From Clostridia bacterium (lineage in GTDB: Bacteria; Bacillota; Clostridia; Oscillospirales; CAG-272), in the NCBI GenBank assembly GCA_017522905.1, contig JAFWXY010000032.1, forward strand, positions 1 through 33,183: DNA of 33,183 nt, read 5' to 3'. Positions 7,428 to 16,471 of this stretch are shown piece by piece; position 1 is the stretch's first letter; each line of letters starts with the position of its first letter. Below the pieces are notes generated by a model, which made no database searches, was not told the DNA's origin, and was given only the letters and a program-made list of their open reading frames with translations. The translations under genes and the position numbers were made by a program.

Positions 7428-8405
7428 TTAGTCTTTTCTCTGGTAGAATACGAAGCTGGACATGATTCCCGCAACAGCCGCAAGAATTACGACAACTATA
7501 AGGAAGTACATCCATGACATCGCAGTAGCTATCTCGGTTCCGTTTACGGGAATACCGGAGGGAGCATTCGCAATATAGGTCATTACCTGGTTCGATCCCG
7601 TTGTAAAGGAGTCGATAATGGTATATACCGCGTTAACAAGGATCATCGGGCTTATCATCGGGAAGGTGACCTTCCAGAATGTTTCCCAGCCTGTTGCACC
7701 GTCTATTCTGCAAGCCTCGTAAATTGCGGGTGAGATAGACTGAAGACCTGAGAGGAATATAAGCATCTGAACACCCGAGCGGTTAACAATCGCATAGATA
7801 TCGTTGATTATATCAACAACGTATTTAACAAGCTCGGTTCCTATCTTCATGCTGGCGAAAAGCGCCTCGAAGTCCATAGCGGAAACGATTTCGCTTGCCG
7901 CGCTGGAACCGGAACCGTCATCAATACCTGCACCGCTTCCCATCATCGTACCGAGAATATTTCCTGCCTCGATAGACTCCATAACACCGGTTGCAAGAAC
8001 AACGGGGAGGAAGAATATCGCACGGAATGCGGCACGACCGATCATCTTCTGATTAAGAAGGATCGCCATGAAGAGCGAGAACAAAAGGATTGCAGGAACC
8101 TCGAAGACGAGCTGCCCAAGCCCCGTTGTAAGGGTCTGGAGGAAGCCCGCGTCTGTAAACAACGCGTACTGGAAGTTTTCAAATCCCGTGAATCTGAATT
8201 CAACACCACCACCGGTGATGGTAGTCATGTCGCAGAATGCAAGCTTAATCGAATTAAACAGCATCGGGAGGTAAATGAAAGCGAATCCAAGGAGGAAGGG
8301 TAATACGAAGACCCAACCTACGCGCGCTTTTCTTTTGTCAAGAGAAGCGATCTTTTTCTTTTTGGGCTTTTTGATAGCCGCGTTAGGCATAACTTGCTCT
8401 GTCAT
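7428..8405 (-). CDS. Sugar ABC transporter permease, MalF/UgpA/LplB type (second pair)
   Basis: 325 aa, ATG 8405 with AAGGAGG at 6 nt. The lysine-rich N-terminus (KKPKKKK) is cytoplasmic, followed by about six membrane helices. The EAA coupling motif is YEACRIDGATGWETFWKVTFP, and FLSGLQSI precedes it as in other MalF-like permeases. The stretch between FFLPVV and this motif is divergent: it holds a Gly/Ser-rich segment (SGAGIDDGSGSSAAS) and acidic helices where family members usually have a W-rich helix and short loop. It lies directly downstream of the DUF5696-like gene (15-nt gap) and pairs with the following permease. Confidence 0.93.
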   Translation of the reverse strand: MTEQVMPNAAIKKPKKKKIASLDKRKARVGWVFVLPFLLGFAFIYLPMLFNSIKLAFCDMTTITGGGVEFRFTGFENFQYALFTDAGFLQTLTTGLGQLVFEVPAILLFSLFMAILLNQKMIGRAAFRAIFFLPVVLATGVMESIEAGNILGTMMGSGAGIDDGSGSSAASEIVSAMDFEALFASMKIGTELVKYVVDIINDIYAIVNRSGVQMLIFLSGLQSISPAIYEACRIDGATGWETFWKVTFPMISPMILVNAVYTIIDSFTTGSNQVMTYIANAPSGIPVNGTEIATAMSWMYFLIVVVILAAVAGIMSSFVFYQRKD

Positions 8406-8420
8406 ATTAGTCCTCCTTCC

Positions 8421-11400
8421 TTAGTCATCATAAACAACAAAGTAATATGCGGGAATTGTGTACATAACACCCATATATTCAATGTTTACGTCGTAGTTGT
8501 TGTAGTTAAGAATGATTGTTTTATATGCGGATCCATCTGCATTTCCGTATGTAACAGCAACGATATTATCGGTTGCGTACTTGGAAACCACCTCGTCCTC
8601 TTCAACAATCTCATTTCTTTCAGTGATACGCTCGTTAACGTCGATACGACCGAGAAGGTCTTCAAGAATATTGTTATCAGATGCCGCAGTGTTCTTGTCA
8701 AGAGCAGTAACTATTTCAATTACTCTCTTATTTTCAGCAACCGCTTCCTCGTAACTGCTTCTTATAGACTGGTTGTATGTGTAACGAGTATATTCGCCTG
8801 TTATTTCATCAACGGAATAATAAACGTCCCCGTCCTTGTATATCTCCGTTCCGTCTCTGAGAGTCTTGAAGAGCACTCCGTTGTAAACGATAGGAGCCTT
8901 TTCAACGAATACACCCTCGGAAACCTTTGTATAGTAGGTCATCTTTCCACCGGCGATTGTGAAGTAAACCTTATCACCGAATTCAGCTTTACTGTTTTCA
9001 TAGATGCGGTTACCGTTTGCAGTTCCGCCCGCGTTACTGATATTGTCGGTATAAGGAGTGAATGTAACCTGTCCATCAACCTTTACCATCTTAAGGTACT
9101 GATAGCCTTCCTCATACGTACCGTAGTAGTAGATTGCAGCATTGCTCTTAGTCTGGTAAACTGTTCTGCCGTTGTAGGTGTACTCTGTCTTATAACCGTC
9201 AGAAATGGGAGTGAATCTGTCTTCCTCGATGTGGTAATATGCTGCCTGAGCACGCTCTACTGCCTGCTTTACAATGAAGGGGATCTCGGGATCGCTGAGA
9301 TCAATATATTCAAGCGTCTTCGGCTTACCCTCAATATACTTGATCTTGTAATTGTTCTCGGACTTTGCAAGAACCTCAATAGCGTCCTCTGCAAGAGCTA
9401 CGTACTGACGAGCCTCATTGTAAATGGCCTGGATCTGCTTGAGAGAAGTAGATCCAATCGCAATATCAAGCTTTACGCCTGTGGATTCAATAAGAGACTG
9501 GAGATTCTGTGCTCCGATGATTGCACCGATCTCGTTCGAAAGAACAAGTCCGGGAGCAGCGGTACTTGTAAGAGCAGTACGTCTTGTAGAGTTAACCATG
9601 TTGGCATATCTTCCAAGCTCTGCATCATATTTTTCCTGATCGAGAACGGCGAGAGTCTCACCGTTTTCTGCCAAATAATCGTAAATTACAAGTGCTCTGA
9701 TATAGTTATCAAACGCACCTGTAGCAGGCTTGCTTTCCTTGAGATCACTTTCAAGAGTCTTGAGCGCAATATCGGCATCGTAGTATGCATAATATGCCTG
9801 GCTGTCAGCAACGGAGCAATTTGCATTCTTGAGAAGTGTTCCGAAATCCTTATAGATTTCAAGAGTATACTTTGTATAGTAGGTATCGTAGCAATCCTCA
9901 AAGCTATAGTTGAATCCGGAGTACTTAGCACCGTTAAACGCTTCCTTAGCGGCAAGATATCTGTTATAAAGATCGATCTTAGCCTGGAAGTCGGCAACGT
10001 CCCCAGCAACCGCTTCATTATTAAGTCCCTGAACTCCCGCATATACGAATGCGTTACAAATAGGAGCATAGATAGCAAGCTGAGCCTCGTAAATTTCCTT
10101 CGCATCGGTCTTATCTATACCTGCTCTTGCAAGTCCAAGCTCATATGCAAGCTTTGCCTCGTTGTACTTCTTGAGAGGATTCTGGAAAAGCGAGATGTTC
10201 TGCTTCTCCTTAAAGGACTTAAGCTGCTTATCGTAGTCAGACTTTGCAGTATCGTAAGCCTCCTTAAGCTCTGCAAGGTCACTGTCGGATATGGGCTCAA
10301 GAGCATAGTTCATCTCTGCAGCATCATATACAGGCTTAGCCGCCTTGAGAGCGTCAACCTTTGCCAGAATATCTTCCTTATCAAGCTTAGCGAAGAAATA
10401 CATTCCAATGGTTGCGGTAAACTTAGTAATGTTGAGCTTGCCGCTCTTGTACTTGTCAATTGCAGCATCAAGCGCAGCATCGTCGTATACCTTGCCGTCG
10501 TCAACGTCGTCATACCAAGCCTCAACCGCATCGGTAAGAGCAGCATCGGCAAGTGTTCCATTCTCATATCCCTCAACCGCAGTCAGGAACGCTTCCTTTG
10601 CGGCGGGCTTTTTCTTATTCTTGTTCCATGTCTTAGCTGCTTCGAGAACCTTTTCGTAAGCAATGTTACCACTGAGGTAGGAGTTTACAGCCGCATCATA
10701 ATCATCTGTGTCAATATATGCAGCACCGTATGTGTTGATTGCCTCAATGAGCTGCTCCTTTGTAATCTTGCCATCCTTGAAATCCTTAATTGAGGACTCA
10801 AGCTTGGACTGTGCTACCTTAACACTGATAGCATAATCTATCTGGCTTGCAGCAATCTTTCCGTTCGCGTAATCCTTATATACGGCAGCTACAACGTCCT
10901 TATAGGACTTGTAGTTCTCACCCTCAATATAATCCATATAGGTATTATATGCCTGATCGTAAAGAGTCTTACATTCAGCAAGTGTGAGGTTATGATCCTG
11001 AATGATCTCGTATATTTCCTCAATACGGGTCAACTCATCCTTAGCATTAGGATCGTTAGTGTAAACAGCTACGCAGTATTCAGCGTACACGTCTTTGAGG
11101 TTGTCGTAGAAATCAGCACCAAATGTAGCCGAGTTAGCTGTAAATGCCATCTGGTTCTTGTAAAGATTCAATACCTTTACAACAGCCTCTGCTGCATATA
11201 CCTCTGCAAGTCTTCCGTTTTCTCTTGCGGTGCTTGCAGCCATCTGCATCTCCTTCTCAAGAAGCTCTGCAGCGTTCTGATGAGAGTTCAGAAGGATCTC
11301 GTACTGAAGAAGAATATCAGCAATAAGCTCATCGGAATCGGGGATTCTTACACCGTTCATAAGGAACTGGTGATCTACGATGTACTTATCCTGAACATCC

Positions 11401-14279
11401 GCGAGAACGTCGTTCAATACCGAGTACGTGCTGGCAATATCATCTCCCCAGATATCGTATATGATGGAGTAGTACTTACTGAGCTGCTTATCCTCCTTGA
11501 GCACCTGTGTGTTCTGGAAGGAGAGCACAAAGTACGGAGATGCACCGTTCTCGATTGCCTTAAGCATAGCGTACTGAAGGTCACCCTCCATGTTAAGAGG
11601 CTTGCCTGCGAAGAGCATCGAACCGTGAAGAACGACACCTATGAAAGGAACCGAGCGGGCTGCAAAGTTGTATCTTGAAGAGTCAAGCGCAACGCCAAGC
11701 ATATGGTCGATATACTTCCATGTGTAAGCATTCGCACCCTCAGTCATGACCTGAGAGTAGTTTGCATCAAAGTGCTGGAACGCCTCGATAGTATGCTGCT
11801 TGGAGTCTTCTCTGTTGTAAGGCTCATCCTCGTCAAAGTCGGAGTTAAGCGCAGTACCGAGAGTAGAAACCGAGATGCCGATAACGCCTTCATACTTGTC
11901 TGCGTAATTCTTCTTAAGCTTCTCGTAGAATTCTACGAAGTAAGCAGGAGAAACTACCATTTCAAAGTAGTTAACGTACTTCTGCTGTGTAGCACTCCAT
12001 TCTCTCTTTGATGCATATCTGTCATCAATAGTCTTTGCATTATGCTTGTACGCAGAATATCCGCTGAAGATATTGGAATCCTTAACGTATGCAAAGTCAA
12101 AATCGGGGAATACACCGAGGTTGTACCCGTCCTTATCATTCTCCTCTGCGGCCTTATCAAGAAGCTCCTGGAAACCCTTATTTCCACCTACAGCCTGCTC
12201 AAACTTAAGATTTCCGGGGATTGTGGACCACATACCGCCGTTTGCATAACCTGTAAGCTTGAAGTTGATGTTCTTCATTCCCTGAGCGGAAAGCTCATCG
12301 TAAATGGTCTCAATATTATCAAAGGTTGTGAGAGGAGCCATTACTGTTACGGGGATGGAAAGAATCTTTTCTGTTGTTTCAATAGTACCGAACGTCTCAA
12401 TGTAAAGAGGAATATTATTCTCTGTGATGTCCTCAGAGGTAAGCTTGGAGATTACTCCGTTGTTTGTGAGGTAGTCACGGTAAGCAACTGCCATACCAAA
12501 CCAAGAAGCATCGTAAACCGAATTCTCCTCTGTTGCTTTCTCTGCATCAGAGAGAGTTATGTACTTCATTGTGTAGTTACCAACGTACTTACGCTCGGAA
12601 ACTACGGGGATCTCACCGTCAGCGCCTTCAAGCTTGAATTTATCCTTCGGTCTGGGGGTTACAGCAACCTTGACGGTACTGTAATCGGCTCTTGCATCAG
12701 GCTCGTTTAATGTCGTGATAGACGCAAGCGCGTCACCCTGTTCAACGATACAAATAAATCCACGCTTTTCAACACTTCTCTGCTCATCGGTAGAGGTTGC
12801 GTTGATAATAGCCGCATACTGATTGGAAAGAAGATCAACTTTTCCGTTGCAGAAGATCGTGGGCTCGCCCTTGTCACTTCCCTTGATAGCCTCAACAATG
12901 TTTCCAGAGATCTTGTTTTCTGCAACAAGCTCACCGTCCTTGTTGTAGCGCTTATAGGTATAATAAACTGTCTCCTCAACTATTCCGAATACGGGATAGC
13001 GAATAGCGTTCTGATACTTACCTGTTATTTCGGAGCGCGTAAAGTCGTCACCGTATACCTTACCCTCAACCGAGATCTGCTCTGAATAGCCCTTGAAATC
13101 AAAGAGCGCACCGGAGCCATCCGGGAAGAAGTTATAGCCGTTATAAGCGGTGTTACCTGCACCCATGTAGGGGAGGATCTGAATGGATTCAAGAGTGTAA
13201 AGAGCCTCGTTGAAGCGGATACCGTTTGCGGGAAGCGTAACGGAAAGTCCGTCATCGGTGATCTTGTACTCAAGAGCCATTCTGAAGAGCGGAGGGTTAG
13301 AGTCATCTGACTGATAGTCAGTAAGGATGTGGTCATACGCAAGCTCTTCGTATGTGTACTCAGGACAGTACTTCATGATGATCTCCTCGGCACGTGCAAG
13401 CTCCTTGTCACCTGCCTGAGGGTCAAATACGTAAACGTCCATAGTCTCAATTACGGGGAACTTCTTAAGAGCTCTCGCATACTGAGCATCGGAGTCACGA
13501 AGATTCTCGAATACACCGCCAAGTGTGTTTTCCATGTTCTTGATATCCTGTTCGGAATAAACGTTCCTGTCAAGTGCATCTACAGAGTAGACCATGTAGT
13601 AGGAAAGTATCTTCTGAACGTCAAAAACCTCGGCATTCTGAGAACGGGGGTTATAAAGCTCTGCGCCGAAGATCTCAAGGAGGGGCGCGAGGATCATTTC
13701 CTCAAATCTCTCCATAGTGATAAGTCTCGGAACGAGCATCTTACTCTGCTCACGACCGATAGCGTACTCTACACGGACACCGCCCTTGATGTTTTCAACG
13801 GTGATCTGTCCGCGGTCAGCTGCATCAAGATAGCTGTTAAGCTTCTCTGTGGGGTCGTTCATACCTGCAGTTGTCTTTTTGTATTCAACAATGATCTGAG
13901 AAAGGATCTCATGCTTTGTAGCATCGTTACCTGTGGTAGAGGCTACGTCATATGGGTTGGAGAAAAGCTTTTCGCCCGTATTTTTGTTAACGTAAGCTAC
14001 CTCACCGCTGATAGAATCAACGTACAAGCATACGCCATCCTTCTCATAGGCAAGCTTCATAGAAGCAAGCTTTTCCTCAGGAGTTGCAAAATAGTAATTA
14101 AGATAGTCGTCAACCGCAACTGTTATCTCGGGCACTAAAGGCTCGGATGTTTCGGGATCATATTCCTCACCGGTTCCGGCTTCTTCCGCGAAAACATTGA
14201 CAGTAAACAACGCAGTAATTGCGCTCAGGACCATCATAACAGCTAAGAGCAACGATATTAACTTGTAAAAATTCTTCAT
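8421..14279 (-). CDS. Giant secreted DUF5696-type protein, putative glycan-acting supersandwich/TIM-barrel enzyme
   Basis: 1952 aa from ATG 14279. AGGAGA lies 12 nt upstream; GTG 14291 directly abuts that site and is less likely. Residues 1-31 form a type I signal peptide ending VFAEEAG. The N-terminal part (about 50-450) is beta-rich, with GVCLYVDSISGEVAYVNKNT and FFPDGSGALFDF. A TIM-barrel-like region covers about 620-975, including TFDNIETIYDELSAQGMKNI, GVFPDFDFAY, SDFDEDEPYNRED and MTEGANAYTW, whose acidic residues are catalytic candidates. Degenerate helical repeats follow (about 1125-1305). The C-terminus (about 1870-1952) ends in a beta module, YKTIILNYNNYDVNIEYMGV. DUF5696 members are commonly linked to sugar-ABC permeases and Yip1 proteins, as here. 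The enzyme role is inference from fold-like pattern. No membrane anchor or LPXTG is visible. Confidence 0.8.
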   Translation of the reverse strand: MKNFYKLISLLLAVMMVLSAITALFTVNVFAEEAGTGEEYDPETSEPLVPEITVAVDDYLNYYFATPEEKLASMKLAYEKDGVCLYVDSISGEVAYVNKNTGEKLFSNPYDVASTTGNDATKHEILSQIIVEYKKTTAGMNDPTEKLNSYLDAADRGQITVENIKGGVRVEYAIGREQSKMLVPRLITMERFEEMILAPLLEIFGAELYNPRSQNAEVFDVQKILSYYMVYSVDALDRNVYSEQDIKNMENTLGGVFENLRDSDAQYARALKKFPVIETMDVYVFDPQAGDKELARAEEIIMKYCPEYTYEELAYDHILTDYQSDDSNPPLFRMALEYKITDDGLSVTLPANGIRFNEALYTLESIQILPYMGAGNTAYNGYNFFPDGSGALFDFKGYSEQISVEGKVYGDDFTRSEITGKYQNAIRYPVFGIVEETVYYTYKRYNKDGELVAENKISGNIVEAIKGSDKGEPTIFCNGKVDLLSNQYAAIINATSTDEQRSVEKRGFICIVEQGDALASITTLNEPDARADYSTVKVAVTPRPKDKFKLEGADGEIPVVSERKYVGNYTMKYITLSDAEKATEENSVYDASWFGMAVAYRDYLTNNGVISKLTSEDITENNIPLYIETFGTIETTEKILSIPVTVMAPLTTFDNIETIYDELSAQGMKNINFKLTGYANGGMWSTIPGNLKFEQAVGGNKGFQELLDKAAEENDKDGYNLGVFPDFDFAYVKDSNIFSGYSAYKHNAKTIDDRYASKREWSATQQKYVNYFEMVVSPAYFVEFYEKLKKNYADKYEGVIGISVSTLGTALNSDFDEDEPYNREDSKQHTIEAFQHFDANYSQVMTEGANAYTWKYIDHMLGVALDSSRYNFAARSVPFIGVVLHGSMLFAGKPLNMEGDLQYAMLKAIENGASPYFVLSFQNTQVLKEDKQLSKYYSIIYDIWGDDIASTYSVLNDVLADVQDKYIVDHQFLMNGVRIPDSDELIADILLQYEILLNSHQNAAELLEKEMQMAASTARENGRLAEVYAAEAVVKVLNLYKNQMAFTANSATFGADFYDNLKDVYAEYCVAVYTNDPNAKDELTRIEEIYEIIQDHNLTLAECKTLYDQAYNTYMDYIEGENYKSYKDVVAAVYKDYANGKIAASQIDYAISVKVAQSKLESSIKDFKDGKITKEQLIEAINTYGAAYIDTDDYDAAVNSYLSGNIAYEKVLEAAKTWNKNKKKPAAKEAFLTAVEGYENGTLADAALTDAVEAWYDDVDDGKVYDDAALDAAIDKYKSGKLNITKFTATIGMYFFAKLDKEDILAKVDALKAAKPVYDAAEMNYALEPISDSDLAELKEAYDTAKSDYDKQLKSFKEKQNISLFQNPLKKYNEAKLAYELGLARAGIDKTDAKEIYEAQLAIYAPICNAFVYAGVQGLNNEAVAGDVADFQAKIDLYNRYLAAKEAFNGAKYSGFNYSFEDCYDTYYTKYTLEIYKDFGTLLKNANCSVADSQAYYAYYDADIALKTLESDLKESKPATGAFDNYIRALVIYDYLAENGETLAVLDQEKYDAELGRYANMVNSTRRTALTSTAAPGLVLSNEIGAIIGAQNLQSLIESTGVKLDIAIGSTSLKQIQAIYNEARQYVALAEDAIEVLAKSENNYKIKYIEGKPKTLEYIDLSDPEIPFIVKQAVERAQAAYYHIEEDRFTPISDGYKTEYTYNGRTVYQTKSNAAIYYYGTYEEGYQYLKMVKVDGQVTFTPYTDNISNAGGTANGNRIYENSKAEFGDKVYFTIAGGKMTYYTKVSEGVFVEKAPIVYNGVLFKTLRDGTEIYKDGDVYYSVDEITGEYTRYTYNQSIRSSYEEAVAENKRVIEIVTALDKNTAASDNNILEDLLGRIDVNERITERNEIVEEDEVVSKYATDNIVAVTYGNADGSAYKTIILNYNNYDVNIEYMGVMYTIPAYYFVVYDD

Positions 14280-14305
14280 TTTATATATCACTCTCCTATC
14301 TGTAT

Positions 14306-16450
14306 TTATGCCCTGTATCTAAGCTCGGTGATAATATTTGTTACAAGTCCTACCATCTTTCCAACGAGAGTTGAGAACAGGAGAACGATAAACATAATAA
14401 ATACCATACCGATTATAGTACCGAGGATTGTAATAATATTCTTACCCATCGTATAGTCGTGAGTTACCTGTGTTCCGAAGACAATGAGTATTCCAAGCCA
14501 GATGAAGGCAAGCGTAGAAATAAAGGAAATAATGTCAACCTCTGCAAGTGTTACCACGTTAGATGCGATAGTAACGGGAATGAGAAGCGTAGGAACGGGA
14601 AGCAAGCTGTACGAGCATGCGATGAAAATGTCCTTGAAGCTACCCTCTCCCTCAAACAAGGTTGTAAGACACCAGTTTGAAACAACGAAGAGGAGGAGCG
14701 GAACTGCGACACCGATAAACTGTGTCCAGATAGACTGGAATGCACCCTGAGGATTGAGGAGGTATCCCTGTCCGATAGACTGGTAGAAGAATGCGAGAAC
14801 CGTAGCACCAACGAATACGAGCGAAGCTCGGAGCGAGCCGCGTTTTTCGTGCTTAAGATCCCAGAAGCCATCGAAGGGATGGAGAATTACGTAGAATCCG
14901 TAAGCCAGCTCCTCGCCAAAGGTCTTCTTTTTACCCGATGTAGCAGCTTTTTGGTTTATCTTGGTGATAAACTTGTTGCAATATGCGAACGCCACGATAA
15001 TCGCAACGATTATGAGAATGAGAACGAGGAAGTAATCGGACATCCAAAGCTTTCTGATCTCCTGGAAGGACTTAGACCAGTTAGCTGTATCATAAGCCGC
15101 CTCGAAGTACTCGAGAGACTCCTCATACTCACCGTTGAGGTACATTGCCTGACCGATACCAACGTATGCCGCGTCGAAGTTGGAGTTACGCTGAAGAACC
15201 TCAGTCCAACGGTTGATCGCAAGGTTGAAGTCACGGTCGTTCTCCGCCTCGATAGCGGAAATCAAGATGTTACCGTAGTCAGTGCGCTTGAATACTGTAA
15301 TTGCACTTGTAGAATAGTCGAGAACGAGAAGCTTGTCACCCTGGTAAGTGATAGCCTTAACAAGCTGGAGGTTACCAACAAGTCTTCCGCTGTCACCGAA
15401 CGCAAAGAGCAAGTTACCGTTTGCGTCGTATGTGTAGATTCTCTGTCTCTTGGAGTCTATGATAGACCAAGTTCCTTCAGGACCTATTGCTACGTCCGTG
15501 ATTGTCGAGGGACCGGTGATCTCGTCTCCAGGTGAGCTTGAGAAATCAACCTCACCTGCCGGAGGCCAGAAGCCGTTTCTCTTCATGATCTCATCACCGT
15601 TGGTGTTGAGCATCTTAACGGGCATGTACTTACCTTCCTTGGACTTGCCCTTAATTGCAGATTCAACGGAGGAAGCCTCGATACCCGATGTTGTTACGTA
15701 AATAAATCCGTCCTTGTCTACCGTGATATTGTTAAACTCGGTAGAAAGGTTTTGCTCCTGCTGAGCCTTCTGCTCATCAGTCTGGAATCGTCTCCAGATA
15801 ATATCCCAAGCAGAGAGTGTTGTCGCCTGAGCTCCGATAAATCCGGTGAATTCACCGTTCTCTGTCATGACGATAATACCCTGATATGTACTGGAGGATA
15901 CTACGAAGAGTCTGTTGTACTGGTCTACAGCAACTGCAACCGGCTTATAAAGAGCGTTGTCACCGAAAAGGTTCGACTTGGGAGCCTCGATGATCTTTAC
16001 AAACTCACCGTCTCTATCGAATACTACTATTCTCTGCTTACCGGTATCGCATACCCAGATGCGATCCTCGGTAATGTAGAGACCCTGAGGTGCGCTGAGC
16101 TTATCAGAAACACCCTTGTCGTTGACAAAGCTGCCAATGATGAACTTCTGCACGTAGTAGCGGTCGAGACAAACGATTCTGTTATTTCCGGTATCCGCAA
16201 TATAAACGTTACCCTTATCGTCAGTAATAAGGTCGTTTGTGTTCTGAGAGAGCGGAAGATCAAGTCCCATCTTATCAGAAGTGATTATATTTGCGTCTGC
16301 AACGTACGCGTCAGGAGAATACAATGCATATCCGCCTATCGAGTACGTGTAGGTCTGGTAAGCAGATGCGGCGCTTACCGCCATGACCACACAGGAGGCA
16401 AGCATGATTATAATAAACAACGCGCAAAGAATTTTTGCAGATCTTTTCAT
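14306..16450 (-). CDS. NHL beta-propeller / TPR / Yip1 membrane protein
   Basis: 714 aa, ATG 16450 with AAGGAGGG about 10 nt upstream. A signal peptide or signal anchor (1-30) leads to an extracytoplasmic NHL-type propeller (about 60-400), with repeats such as DLITDDKGNVYIADTGNNRI, LSAPQGLYITEDRIWVCDTG and KPVAVAVDQYNRLFVVSS. A TPR-like hairpin follows (about 405-460: INRWTEVLQRNSNFDAAYVG, YLNGEYEESLEYFEAAY). One helix spans about 468-488, and a Yip1-like bundle of about five helices (about 530-705) completes the protein. Propeller and TPR suggest a docking platform outside the membrane. The gene lies between the first permease pair and the DUF5696 gene, which suggests it tethers the enzyme or the binding protein to the transporter. 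That role is inference. Confidence 0.85.
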   Translation of the reverse strand: MKRSAKILCALFIIIMLASCVVMAVSAASAYQTYTYSIGGYALYSPDAYVADANIITSDKMGLDLPLSQNTNDLITDDKGNVYIADTGNNRIVCLDRYYVQKFIIGSFVNDKGVSDKLSAPQGLYITEDRIWVCDTGKQRIVVFDRDGEFVKIIEAPKSNLFGDNALYKPVAVAVDQYNRLFVVSSSTYQGIIVMTENGEFTGFIGAQATTLSAWDIIWRRFQTDEQKAQQEQNLSTEFNNITVDKDGFIYVTTSGIEASSVESAIKGKSKEGKYMPVKMLNTNGDEIMKRNGFWPPAGEVDFSSSPGDEITGPSTITDVAIGPEGTWSIIDSKRQRIYTYDANGNLLFAFGDSGRLVGNLQLVKAITYQGDKLLVLDYSTSAITVFKRTDYGNILISAIEAENDRDFNLAINRWTEVLQRNSNFDAAYVGIGQAMYLNGEYEESLEYFEAAYDTANWSKSFQEIRKLWMSDYFLVLILIIVAIIVAFAYCNKFITKINQKAATSGKKKTFGEELAYGFYVILHPFDGFWDLKHEKRGSLRASLVFVGATVLAFFYQSIGQGYLLNPQGAFQSIWTQFIGVAVPLLLFVVSNWCLTTLFEGEGSFKDIFIACSYSLLPVPTLLIPVTIASNVVTLAEVDIISFISTLAFIWLGILIVFGTQVTHDYTMGKNIITILGTIIGMVFIMFIVLLFSTLVGKMVGLVTNIITELRYRA

Positions 16451-16471
16451 TATCTACTTTCCCTCCTTGTT

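Noticed and set aside
8394..10793. 799-aa open frame on the plus strand
   Set aside because: It is antisense to the DUF5696-like gene, has no supporting ribosome binding site or family motif, and is rich in V, C, L, S and I, as expected from the complement of that gene's codon use. The other long plus-strand frames between 10992 and 21652 are rejected for the same reason.
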